Assembly: GCA_963978895.1 (NCBI GenBank)
Contig: OZ022242.1
Coordinates: 7,707,851 to 7,771,850 of the forward strand
Origin: Erpobdella octoculata
Lineage: Eukaryota; Annelida; Clitellata; Hirudinida; Erpobdellidae
Length of the DNA stretch: 64,000 nt
Reading direction: 5' to 3'
Part shown: in pieces, positions 42,778 through 64,000 of the stretch
Layout of the letters: every line of letters begins with the position of its first letter
Position numbering within the stretch: position 1 is the first letter of the stretch
Position numbers and translations under genes: made by a program
The notes under the pieces: generated by a model
Database searches by the model: none
Told to the model about the DNA's origin: nothing
The model's input: only the letters and a program-made list of their open reading frames with translations

Positions 42778-45700
42778 TCAGTATTCTTCTGACATAATGA
42801 GAACCACAAGAGATGACCATCCGGTAAAAGGGTGACTTCCCTTACCTTTGCCGGTGACGTCATCATACTGTTCCCATATGTAGCCGGTTGTAACGTATTG
42901 CTCGTAGATATTCCTAATTAAATTTAACCTGAGGTTTTCATACAGCTGCATAGCAAGATCTTTATGAAGATCTGAAGCAACGGAATAGTGTTTTAAAGCG
43001 GCAACAGCAAGGTAATTGATGTTGATCCAAATTGCTCCTCTCCAATATGGCGGATCATGCTCGGTGTTGTATTTCCCATACATAGGAGATATTTTAGCAA
43101 GAGAACGCAAACCATAGGGAGTCCACAGAAGCTCTGGATCTGAAAGATCTACTAAAACTTTTCCTAGTTGAGGAGAATTTGGCTCAAGTATTTGCAAGAG
43201 AAATGGAAATAAATTAACATAACCAAACTCAGAATCTACAAATTTGAGAACAGGAGCACTATGAACCGCACGAACCTTTTCAGGGGGTGGCAAGTTCTGG
43301 TCACGTTGAGGACTCTGGCCAGGCTTAAGGTTTTTATTGACAGATTGCTTTGGTGGTCTCTTCAAATCTAGCATGTCAGTGTGCAAGCCATAGTCACTAA
43401 ATCTACCTTTTGATTCAGACCAATGCAACTCATTTAATATTTTATTATCAGATAAAAGTTTATACATTCTTTCATATTCTTTCCACTGCTCATTGCCCAG
43501 ATGTTTTGCAATGTCGCGCAAAACTCTCGACATATATGCCATCCAGCACCTGAGATCCAGGTGGCGTTCGTGATCGTCTGGATGACTGGCTCTCGGGTAA
43601 TCGTCCAATCCCGATGTCAGTGTTTTTGGATTGAGTTCTCGATCGGTGGTTGAGTTTCTGCCTCTCCAGTAATAAGCTGAATAATAATTGAGAGATTGTT
43701 GGGTCTTATTGTACCAGTTGTACCATGCTGTAAGTCGTGGATAAATGTGCTGTAAATATTCAGCATTCTCCTTAGAAGATATAATAGCTGGTAAAAACTT
43801 GTCAATCGTTAAAAACATTGTCGGAGGATTTGCATTCTCATTATTCTGAACGACAAACTCTTCTGGAACCCGAGCCCTAGACTCCGACCCGAGAATTTGT
43901 TCCCTGGGTATCCAACCCTCAACATTCATAAGATCAAACCAGTGCCCCATAATATCCATAGATATAGGCAAACTCCATTGACCTATGAGAAGGTTATGAA
44001 ATCCTTCATCCCATAAAAATCCTCTAGGAAAAAAAGATCTCGAGGGAACAGCTGTGAAAAGAGGTGCCTCCCAATACGGAACGGGATCAACTGTATGCTT
44101 GGACTTGACAACAGAGGCACCATGAAAATAACCAATACCTCCTATTAAGTTACTAAAAGTAGCTTTGGCAAAACTTATTTCTTCAGATTTGAAGTTTTTT
44201 TCCTTTAAATGGAAAACTTTCTCAAACTTTTCATCAAACTTGATCTCCAATTCCCGAATTCTACTATCAAACAATTTCCCTGAAAGTTCATTTGGTCTGA
44301 ATTCAACACTGTCTGACTCGAAGACAACTTCAAATTCGAACGGGAGACGCACAGTTAATTGATTTACAACGAAGTTAGCCTTATGTTCAGCGTCCTCAGG
44401 AATTTTATAATTCTTTAAAACAAAGAATTGGGCTTGAGAGTCTTTAGGTCTGGCTGCAACAAAATGGTCGTACACGACAGATTTCAAATCTCCAACATTT
44501 CCAGGCACACGTGCAGCAAGATGGTTCACAAGAACCAATGAATTACTATACTTTTGATCGACATTAAAATAAAGATGGAATGAGCCTAAATCTTCAGAAA
44601 ATCCTTTAATTCCTGGAATTCTATCTTTCACATCCCCTAGGGACAAGTGGCCAACACCGACATCTGATGACATGTAGAGAAAAAATGAGGCAAAAAGTTC
44701 TTCTTTGTTTGCTATCCTTAAGTCTTCCTAGAATATGAATTAAAATAGATTAAGATTCAATCTTGAACTACAATTAATAATTGTGGGACGTGTTGGTCTA
44801 GTTGTATAGACGCCGGCTTTGAGAGTCGGAGGACCTGGGTTCGTTTCCCGGTCCGGGCACGTAATTTCCTTGAGCAAGAAACTAACTCACTAATTTGCAT
44901 GTGCTCACGTCAACTCAGCGTTTCATCCTTAAGTGGTCGATAAATGAGTACCAACTTTGGTTGGGGGTTAAAGTCCTTCGTGCACTTGTGGAGCTATCGA
45001 GCAGTATGCGGGGCTGCCAGCGGCGCCGTAAAACACCGCATACGCCGTTAGTCTTATCTGCAAGTTGCCAACATTGTAAAGCGCCCTTAAGCGTATAAAA
45101 AAAATTATGATCAAATCTGACTAGTTTAACTAATACTTATAACATACAATTCATCTCGTAACTAATATCATCATATTTAGAAGTAGTCTGTCCGTAACAG
45201 AAAACGCTAATTAAACAGTCGTCTTAAAATATCAACGACATTCACTCATTTAGATGGTGATACAAGAAAGTGCTCTCTGAAACCAAATGAAAACTTCACT
45301 AACATTTGGTAAAACTTGTATTTTAGCAGTCCATTCTCCACCATAATTACCTCCAGGCTGTTTGACAAAAGACGATTTAACAGTAAACTGGTGATCAACA
45401 GCTTCATGTTTTCCAAAATTTATCCCATCATGTGCAACCCATCCGTATTTCTTCAGTTCATCTCCTTGGTTGCACCAATGTCTCAGATCTGGAGGAAACT
45501 TTGAAGACTGCGACATCCACATTAAACCTGGAAATTAAAACAACATCTATGACTAATGTTACATCTATTTTGAAATTATATGTTCTTTATTTTCTTATTC
45601 TTTTTTGGCTGAGCAAACATCTAAAAATATCTCAACAAAAACCAAATTAAAACACAATTATCAATCACCAGCTTCCTATTATAACTAACAGCAGCCATAC

Positions 45701-47716
45701 AGATGCAGATGCAATGTAGCACTAATTAAAATAATAATATTATCTTTATATATAAAAAAATAGATGAAATTTAAAAAAAAATACACTTTTACTTAAAATG
45801 CACTAAAAAAGAAGAAATAATTTATTGGTGTTATCCAATTATAACTCTTAAATAGTTTCACGAAATATATAAGTGTGGGGTGTTCATTTTTAACAAACTC
45901 TGTCAGTCATAGAAACATATAAAATGAACTTTTATATTTCGTCAAACTATTTAAGAGATATAGTCGGATAACACCACAAAAATTATTCCTTCCTTTTTAG
46001 TGGATTTAGAAGTAAAAGTGTATTTTTAAAAATGTAATTTATCTATTTTTTACTCTTTTTCGTCTTTAGGCAAATGTTATAAATCTTACACGAACTTATA
46101 CTCGTTTTCTCACCAGTTCCACTTCTACGAAACATGGGTGAAGCATCTAACTAAAAACTAAACTAAATGCTTAAGCTACTACTAAGCTACATGAGTAGAT
46201 AGCCAACTTTGAACGGCAACAAGAGGTTAGCTGAACTCCGGCATATTATTAACTTTCCGATTTCATTGTTTGTTTTATTGAAAAAATGAATTTTCAAGAC
46301 CCAAACATTAGAAAAAAGTAAAACCATAAACGGAGTTTACAAAACTCTACCAAGAACCATTGTTTATTTACTACACTTCTTGCCCAAGCGCATAGATCAT
46401 ACAAGCCAAAATGTGTGCACCAACAGAATATATTTTAAAAAATTTAAGGAAATTTATTTTTGACAATTAAATATTATCATCCAAATCTTTTATGCATAAA
46501 AAATTTGAGCTCAATTAGAAAACGGGAAATAAGTGAAAAATCAATTACAAGAAGCACCGGTAGAACACACCATGATGAAGTTAAGTAGAAGTGTATAAAA
46601 CGACTGTCTCTTTGTCCTTTATACATAGCTTCGGAAGCCCGAACATACCGTCCATCTAATAATGTTATAATTTTATCATGATAAAAAATCCCAGTGCTTG
46701 ACTCCTCTCCATATTAACAGAAGCAGCATCATGTCCTTCATAACCGTGGTTAAATGGTATTAGTATTTACTGAGATAAAAACTTCTATGTTGATATGTGC
46801 ATTATATTTCCTCAATAAGAATCGGTTGAATGAAATAAATGAAAAAAAGAAAATTTCCTTGGACGTTTACCCCATCGGGGTGAACATTTCCCCTACTAGG
46901 CATTTAAAATTTGCTAAAAATTAAATAGAATAGTTCTCAATATTTGAATGGCAGGTGCCCCTTTTGGATGGTTAGGGAAGATTAGTAACGTGACTACTGA
47001 CTGTCATTCAATTAGTGAAAAAGATTTCTGTATACACGCCTTTACGCATATCCGAAATTGGGATGTGCAGAACCTTATTCTTTCCCAGTCGCAAAACTGG
47101 TACTCATTTATCGACCAGTGAAAGATGAAAGGCTGAATTGACATGAACAGTCTGAAAGAATTCCCTGCTCAATGAAATTACGGCTCGGCGCGGCTGAGAC
47201 TTGATGCAATGGCCGCATGAAAATACCACCACCTTCACCATTGCACTACAGCGCCTAACAATTACATATGTTTATACTTTAGTTATATATATATATATAT
47301 ATACCAAACAATAGCTTACCAAAGTTTGGTGAGGTTGGACTTCTAGCTTTCATACCAAAATAAACGCCAGATCTATAAGAGCCCCAAAACATGTTAGGAT
47401 CAGGGATTGGGAATGAGGCATTAGGATCGATCACCTTTGGAACATTCAGTGGTGTAACAACTATGTCTTTAAGGAATTTGTTGTACCAACAGTACCCGCC
47501 AGCAGCTAAGGCCACCAACACCCCAAGAAATGATATCATTAAGAACTGGAGCATAGTTGAAGACTCCTGATTGTAATGCTTCCGACGACTTTCCATGATT
47601 TTTTTGTGAATAGCTGACCTGGTTTCAGGAATGTTGTTGTTAGCTGGAGTTTGGTGAGATGGTCCATCGTGCTTCTGATTGTGCTGTCTTTTAGATGCAT
47701 TTTGCTTTTTAGCCAT
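42778..47716 (-). CDS. MOGS: Mannosyl-oligosaccharide glucosidase (ER glucosidase I, GH63), 3 exons, 856 aa
   Basis: This ER enzyme removes the outermost glucose from the N-glycan precursor. Minus-strand exons: 47716-47320, 45527-45304, 44727-42778 (2571 nt). The protein is type II: a basic, Lys/Arg-rich tail (residues 1-50), one membrane segment (about 54-77, LQFLMISFLGVLVALAAGGY), then the luminal enzyme. Family motifs are FWGSYRSGVYFGMKARSP in exon 1, YGWVAHDGINFG and FVKQPGGNYGGEW in exon 2, and IGGIGYFHG, SRSFFPRGFLWDEGFH (436-451), LTSGLDDYPRASHP (577-590), EHDPPYWRGAIWININYL (from 763) and a terminal FTGWSSLVVLIMSEEY in exon 3. Length fits human MOGS (837). The exon 2 donor (AAT|GTTAGT) was chosen over nearby GTs because it keeps frame and spacing. 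Introns carry two SINEs and a foldback element. No defect is visible, so the gene is probably functional. Confidence 0.95.
44786..45105 (+). mobile_element. tRNA-derived SINE in MOGS intron 2 (antisense to the gene)
   Basis: The head has a box A-like ggtctagttgtatagacgcc and box B gggttcgtttcccgg. The body includes caactcagcgtttcatcctt, the core ggtcgataaatgagtacca, and a conserved tail ending acattgtaaagcgcccttaa and a poly-A. The preserved tRNA-like head suggests a young copy. It is not a functional tRNA gene because the 5' and 3' acceptor-stem arms do not pair. Confidence 0.75.
45753..46050. mobile_element. Foldback (long inverted repeat) element in MOGS intron 1
   Basis: The left arm (about 45753-45905) reads tagatgaaattt, tacacttttactt, ttggtgttatccaattat, cttaaatagtttcacgaaat. 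The right arm (about 45930-46050) is its reverse complement with 10-20% differences (atttcgtcaaactatttaag, ggataacaccac, aagtaaaagtgtatt). Only about 25 bp separate the arms, so the whole 300 bp can form one hairpin. It is probably a MITE. Confidence 0.75.
46990..47262 (-). mobile_element. tRNA-derived SINE, minus strand, MOGS intron 1
   Basis: On the minus strand: gttaggcgctgtagtgcaat, then a body with catgtcaattcagcctttca and the core ggtcgataaatgagtaccag. The core is shared with the SINE at 44786-45105 but the head differs. This fits two SINE families that share a central domain. Confidence 0.7.
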
Positions 47717-47788
47717 TGCGGTGGTGAGCCAGTAGTAACTTAAAAATGTTTAACCTATTATATAAATTTGGCAGACCGAACCTACAAC
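47717..47788. promoter_or_regulatory. Possible bidirectional promoter between MOGS and a divergent exon
   Basis: Only 72 bp separate the MOGS ATG (47716, minus) from the ATG of a possible + strand exon (47789). If both are real, transcription starts must overlap and the promoter is shared. No defined element is recognised. Confidence 0.3.
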
Positions 47789-47851
47789 ATGTTTTCAAAC
47801 ACGCGCAAGGCAAATGAGCAAGCAAAGGCTCCCGTGGCAGAAATGGACCAG
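47789..47851 (+). CDS. Possible first coding exon of a gene divergent from MOGS
   Basis: ATG TTT TCA begins a 21-codon open stretch (MFSNTRKANEQAKAPVAEMD, then Q) ending at CAG|GTAATT, a good donor in phase 0. Local base composition is more GC-rich than the flanks, as in other exons here. The protein is not recognised. No later exon was found: the intron runs into the N gap at 48064, and the DNA beyond the gap appears to belong to a minus-strand gene. It could be chance. Confidence 0.35.
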
Positions 47852-48063
47852 GTAATTTAATTGATTAAGTCGTTAGCACGTGAAACAATGCATGGAAAAT
47901 ACATTTAATTAAAGTTTTTTAAATACAAATTTTTTTGTAAAGTTATTTTTTGTAATCATTTTGGTTGCTTGGTTGCTTAATTAATAAACTGAATTTATAA
48001 GACATTATTTTAACTCAGTTTCTTTAAAAACAGTTCTAATTGGTTTTTAAATAATTGAATGGT

Positions 48064-48263
48064 NNNNNNNNNNNNNNNNNNNNNNNNNNNNNNNNNNNNN
48101 NNNNNNNNNNNNNNNNNNNNNNNNNNNNNNNNNNNNNNNNNNNNNNNNNNNNNNNNNNNNNNNNNNNNNNNNNNNNNNNNNNNNNNNNNNNNNNNNNNNN
48201 NNNNNNNNNNNNNNNNNNNNNNNNNNNNNNNNNNNNNNNNNNNNNNNNNNNNNNNNNNNNNNN
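48064..48263. other. Assembly gap of exactly 200 N
   Basis: The run is exactly 200 bases, so it is probably a conventional gap of unknown true size rather than a measured one. It cuts the minus-strand exon that ends at 48264 and the intron of the + strand exon at 47789. Confidence 0.98.
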
Positions 48264-59623
<11,360 letters not shown>

Positions 59624-60145
59624 CTTGAGTTTTCAGTGCGGCTTCACTTCAGGTCAAACGCTTTTTGATTTCCAATCGAAATGTTTGGAAAGTCATTGCT
59701 TGAAGTGTTCTCGTCTTAGAATGTTGTCCAAGCACTCGCTCATGCTTCTTCTTATTGCAAGTCTTCAATCACAGCTGAGAAGTCCTCAATCAGTCATCCT
59801 GTACCGTTTCGATTGCATGCTCCATCCATCGTTTACAGAAATTGTCGAAGAGTTTAACGTTTAATGTTTTGATTTTGATTGAGAGTTTTTTATTTATTTA
59901 TAAAGTTATATAAATGCATGTAATTGATATTAACGATTGTTTGCCGTGACTGTCTGGAAAGAATAGATCTGGCACCGTCTTAAGTTGTATTTATCGACTT
60001 TTAACTGTTTATTAATTAAAAAATAAATTGTGTTTAAATTTAAAAAGTTGAAAACACTTGAAAAAATGCAAATGGGATTTTGTTGCGATAAGTCTCGTTC
60101 TGCTTGAGGATGCGATTGACGTGGATGGGTAGCAAGTATACACAT

Positions 60146-60785
60146 CAATGATTCTATACCACACCTACATACACATCAACGATTCTATACCACACATACA
60201 TACACATCAACGATTCTATACCACACATACATACACATCAACGATTCTATACCACACATACATACACATCAACGATTCTATACCACACATACATACACAT
60301 CAACGATTCTATACCACACATACATACACATCAATGATTCTATACCACACATACATACACATCAACGATTTTATACCACACATACATACACATCAACGAT
60401 TCTATACCACACATGCATACACATCAACGCTTCTATACCACACATCAACGCTTCTATACCACACATACATACACATCAATGATTCTATACCACACATACA
60501 TACACATCAACGATTCTATACCACACATACATACACATCAACGATTCTATACCACACACGCATACACATCAACGCTTCTATACCACACATACATACACAT
60601 CAACGCTTCTATACCACACATACATACACATCAATGATTCTATACCACACATACATACACATCAACGATTCTATACCACACATACATACACATCAACGAT
60701 TCTATACCACACATACATACACATCAACGATTGTATACCACACATACATACACATCAACGATTCTATACCACACATACATACAAA
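60146..60785. repeat. 31-bp minisatellite, about 20 copies
   Basis: The unit is acatcaacgattctatacca cacatacatac. Variants at fixed positions (cgctt for cgatt, cgcat for catac, one shortened unit near 60440) mark copy subtypes. Because 31 is not a multiple of 3 and the unit has no stop in any + frame, a 248-codon open frame passes through. I regard it as an artefact. Confidence 0.92.
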
Positions 60786-61384
60786 CATTAACACACAGAC
60801 ACACAGTCTTACTTATATCAAGGCAAGTGTCTTATACTCGGTATTCATTCTATACAACAAATACATCTCGCGTACACATATGAAACACATTTAAATAAAT
60901 TATTTACTTACAATTTAATCATTAACTTATTGCATGCAGAAAGTACATGCAATACACATTGCACGCAGTTTAAACGCGTGATAATGGTTACCATGCCAGA
61001 TTAACACATACAAACACATTCGTAACATTTTTAACACATGCTTCACAAACAGCACAGATACAATCTCACACGTTTTTTGTACACATCCATGTAAACACGA
61101 GAACTCAAAATGTTCCAATGCAGCTACGACCATCTCCCAGAAGTAAAAAAAAAATAAACCATCTGCTCCAGTAAGAAAAGAAAAAAGTTTAAAATTAAGG
61201 CAGCCATCTTTGTAAACATTGCGCAATCTCGTGGAAAACAAATGACCTCGTAGGTTCACAAGGTCACGCTTTATTAACCCCGACAGATTTTTGTTGTGCG
61301 ATCGTTTGAATTGTAGGCATCTTATTTTTAAATGTAATTTCATTATTGTAAAGTTCGTTTTTATGTATTTTGTGTTTTTATTTA

Positions 61385-61680
61385 ATTTCATTGTGATGTT
61401 CATGTGTCATTATGTTTATATGTTATTATGATGGTTATGTGTTATTGTGATTTTTATGTGTTATTAAGATGTCTATATTTTATTATTATATTTGAGCTTT
61501 ATTAGGATATTTATTTCTTATTATAAATTTTATGTTTAAATATTATGTTTATGTGTTATTATGATGTTTATGTTATTTCAGTTTTCATGTTTTATTATAA
61601 TGTTAATGTGTTATTATGATTCTTATGTGGTATTATGATGTTTATTTGTTACTACGATATTTATATTATATTATAATTTT
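61385..61680. repeat. Degenerate 17-20 bp repeat (ttattatgatgtttatgtg-like)
   Basis: About 14 diverged copies of gtgttattatgatgtttat. It is old compared with the arrays on either side. Confidence 0.65.
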
Positions 61681-62043
61681 TTTGTCTTGTTTTATTTTTG
61701 TATTGTGCAGTTTTTATGTTTTCTTGAAACAGAAATTTTACTAAATACTAAGTTTCAAATAGTTTTAAATAAACCATATCAAAACAATATAGCCATTCTA
61801 GGAACTTACAAAAAAACATCACCGCAACTGACCACAACACTGGTCATCGGCTAAAACGCCTTATTTGAAACAGCATAACCGACAAGACGGAAAGGAAATG
61901 TATTGCACTTTCACGAACATTGACAGATGGCTCGTTCCAATCCAACTTCTATATTGTTTTTAGAAAAATCGCGCATTTCTTAGAGAAAATCGTGTGCCTG
62001 TTAAGAATGAATAAATAAATTATTGAATGAACGAACAAAATAA

Positions 62044-62445
62044 CGTATGAACGAACGAACGAACGAACGAACGAACGAACGAACGAACGAACGAACGAAC
62101 GAACGAACGAACGAACGAACGAACGAACGAACGAACGAACGAACGAACGAACGAACGAACGAACGAACGAACGAACGAACGAACGAACGAACGAACGAAC
62201 GAACGAACGAACGAACGAACGAACGAACGAACGAACGAACGAACGAACGAACGAACGAACGAACGAACGAACGAACGAACGAACGAACGAACGAACGAAC
62301 GAACGAACGAACGAACGAACGAACGAACGAACGAACGAACGAACGAACGAACGAACGAACGAACGAACGAACGAACGAACGAACGAACGAACGAACGAAC
62401 GAACGAACGAACGAACGAACGAACGAATGAATGAATGAACGAACA
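62044..62445. repeat. (GAAC)n array, about 400 bp
   Basis: About 95 uninterrupted copies of GAAC with a few GAAT at the right end. All frames on both strands are open (NERT / SFVR repeats) and are artefacts. Confidence 0.96.
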
Positions 62446-62569
62446 ACTGTTATTCACCTGGGATATCGTTGAACACCTGACCGCATCACGACACACGCGA
62501 CTTGTCTCCCGATTAACTGGCAACTCGGATGACATTGGAAGCATGCGACGACCAAACTGCCCTCAATAA

Positions 62570-62687
62570 ATGTTCGCAGCTCGAATCGCTCAGCGAATCG
62601 GACGGTTGCGGCGAAAATATTCATTTTGGCTGAAAAAGTTGTTTGAGACTGCAAATGATTTATATGGCGGTTCTGATTATGTCAAAT
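62570..62687 (+). CDS. Possible first coding exon of an unrecognised gene
   Basis: An ATG directly preceded by an in-frame TAA opens MFAARIAQRIGRLRRKYSF, WLKKLFETANDLYGG and SDYVK, ending at AAA T|GTGAGT, a consensus donor in phase 1. The region is GC-richer and CpG-richer than its surroundings, as expected of a 5' exon. The basic, amphipathic N terminus could be a mitochondrial targeting sequence. No following exon could be joined. A TG microsatellite follows at 62755-62782. Confidence 0.35.
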
Positions 62688-62750
62688 GTGAGTATGAGAA
62701 AACGTTCGTGTATTTGGATGAAAGGTCACGTGAATGGAAACAGTTGGAGC

Positions 62751-62784
<34 letters not shown>

Positions 62785-63452
62785 CTGCTTTATTTGTCGC
62801 TACAGTCATCAGTAGTTGACGCTATCGTCACCATTGTCATCATGAATAAAACTTTTAATTTACAGTGGTTAAAAATATAATTACAAATGGTGTTATGTTA
62901 AATGAGAAATTAGTTGAGATGATATTAAAGCGATGAAAAAAGCGAAAAAAATGAGGTCACAAAAGAGATTCTTATAGATATACCGGAAAAAAAAGAACCA
63001 AGCTATGCACGATCTTCTTATCTTAAGTAAAGTTCCGTCCATTCATGTTGCCTTCTATTGGTGGCGCCTAATGTAGAAAAGAATGACTGAGAGTTTGATA
63101 AGATGACAAGAACTAAGAATTGCTGCCGTGCGTAGACAGTGCGATTTACGAATAACAAAATTTAGAAAAAGTTTATTTAAGCAGCTAAGGCTCAACCATG
63201 GAGTATACAAAAACATAGATTTCGTGAAACAGCCAGTGAAGATAGTTGCTTGGCGGCGCTAAAAACAGTGGTGGCCCTAAGCTTTTATTGTTTTGATTGC
63301 ATTTCAGCTGTGAAGTGAACAGTTCGTCGACGATCGTAAGTATAACTGTCAAACATTTTAGGTAATTATTACTTTTGTTGATGTGATAACATATTTGTCG
63401 TCCGTTTTAGTTATTTTTCTAATTATTTTGGTTATTTAAAGCCGTAAACATA

Positions 63453-63521
63453 GTCAAATGCTTGGTAGTTGGATGTACTAGTAGATATGGCAACAAGGAA
63501 AAACGATCCAGGATTATTTAG
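63453..63521 (+). pseudogene. THAP-type zinc-finger start (fragment or pseudogene)
   Basis: The frame VKCLVVGCTSRYGNKEKR fits the first half of a THAP domain (C-x4-C followed by Arg-Tyr and a basic stretch), but it runs into TAG at 63519 and has ATA where the usual start Met would be. Later zinc ligands were not found. It may be a decayed THAP gene or P-element-like remnant, or chance. Confidence 0.25.
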
Positions 63522-63739
63522 AAGTATGTTCACCGTTTTTATTCATACATAAAATATGTTCTTCGCTAATGATTTCTGTTTTACAGCGATATTTTGGCAT
63601 CATCCGGACTTCCGGAGGTGACAGTGACGGCCCTACTTTAATGTCATTTCTAAATGCTTAAGCTTCTGGCATCATATAAAAAAATGCTAAAAACAGAGAA
63701 AAATGGAATGGTAATGAAGCCAGATGAAACCAAAGAAGA

Positions 63740-63945
63740 GGCGCTGGTGGCAGAGCGGTGGAGCGTTCGCCTGTCGATCATTAGGTTGGCAGTTCAAGCC
63801 TCACCGGCGTCACCAGCGTAACTCCCTTAAGCAAGGAGTTCACTCGCATTGCTAAAGGGGTATGCGCCTATAAATGGCTGCCTCTGCAAAGAACCCTTCA
63901 GTGGCCTTGAAGTCTTTTAGGATTTACGCCACTCTAAATATTGTC
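63740..63945 (+). mobile_element. tRNA-derived SINE, best-preserved copy of the 9155 family
   Basis: The head ggcgctggtggcagagcggt with box B gcagttcaagcctcaccggc is followed by taactcccttaagcaaggag, ttcactcgcattgc and ggctgcctctgcaaagaac. It shares head and body with the partial copy at 9155-9300. Confidence 0.75.
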
Positions 63946-64000
63946 AAACATTATTAAATGATAAAGATATTGAAGCCAAAGAAGGAATGATAATGATTAA

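Noticed and set aside
44786..44870. Functional tRNA gene
   Set aside because: Box A and B are present, but the ends do not form a proper acceptor stem and the sequence continues into a SINE body.
60148..60894. 248-aa plus frame through the 31-bp minisatellite
   Set aside because: Openness follows from the repeat unit lacking stops. No splice, start or homology support.
60927..61403. 158-aa minus frame
   Set aside because: No recognisable motif, AT-rich codons, no splice or start support. Likely chance.
61949..62544. 165-174 aa minus frames and a 127-aa plus frame of Arg-Ser-Phe-Val / Asn-Glu-Arg-Thr repeats
   Set aside because: Translation of (GAAC)n, open on both strands in all frames.

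Overview
The window is nuclear DNA from an invertebrate animal: AT-rich, full of introns with GT..AG borders, and loaded with microsatellites and decayed transposons. The tRNA-derived SINEs at about 44.8-45.1 kb and 47.0-47.3 kb share a core (ggtcgataaatgagtacca) that resembles, from memory, the core of cephalopod/molluscan SINEs. A lophotrochozoan, possibly a mollusc, is therefore my best guess, but this is inference. I see no operons, CRISPR arrays or prokaryotic systems.

Three conserved genes can be rebuilt exon by exon. (1) A CEP78 homologue lies on + at 5275-12465: 15 coding exons, 857 aa, with leucine-rich repeats, a coiled coil and an acidic tail. (2) A Patched (Hedgehog receptor) homologue lies on - from 36868 to 13836: 28 coding exons, 1452 aa. 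It is tail-to-tail with CEP78, with about 1.4 kb between the stop codons. (3) A mannosyl-oligosaccharide glucosidase (MOGS, GH63) lies on - from 47716 to 42778: 3 exons, 856 aa. In all three every exon-exon join keeps the reading frame, and each whole CDS length divides by 3.

Other candidates are weaker. A possible + strand first exon (47789-47851) sits 72 bp from the MOGS start codon. An unrecognised multi-exon gene on - begins at 59623 and runs leftwards into a 200-N assembly gap (48064-48263). A possible + first exon lies at 62570-62687, and a broken THAP-like zinc-finger start at 63453-63521.

Mobile DNA: a hAT transposase relic on + (about 3.0-4.28 kb), a second hAT relic on - (39.5-40.3 kb), and two LINE reverse-transcriptase relics plus a Ty3/gypsy relic inside a patched intron (21.0-24.8 kb). 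The first LINE carries a nested Tol2-like non-autonomous element. There are also several SINEs, a family of short repeats tied to (TA)n tracts, and a foldback element in a MOGS intron. Microsatellites and minisatellites are extreme, for example (GATG)n of about 545 bp, (GAAT)n of about 925 bp, (GAAC)n of about 400 bp and a 31-bp unit repeated about 20 times.

No new multi-gene system is visible. The observations most worth following are exact Gli-type motifs inside patched, the loss of a TM10 acidic residue in this Patched, the microsatellite-bounded CEP78 intron, the unrecognised membrane-protein-like gene, and the conflict of gene models around the N gap.
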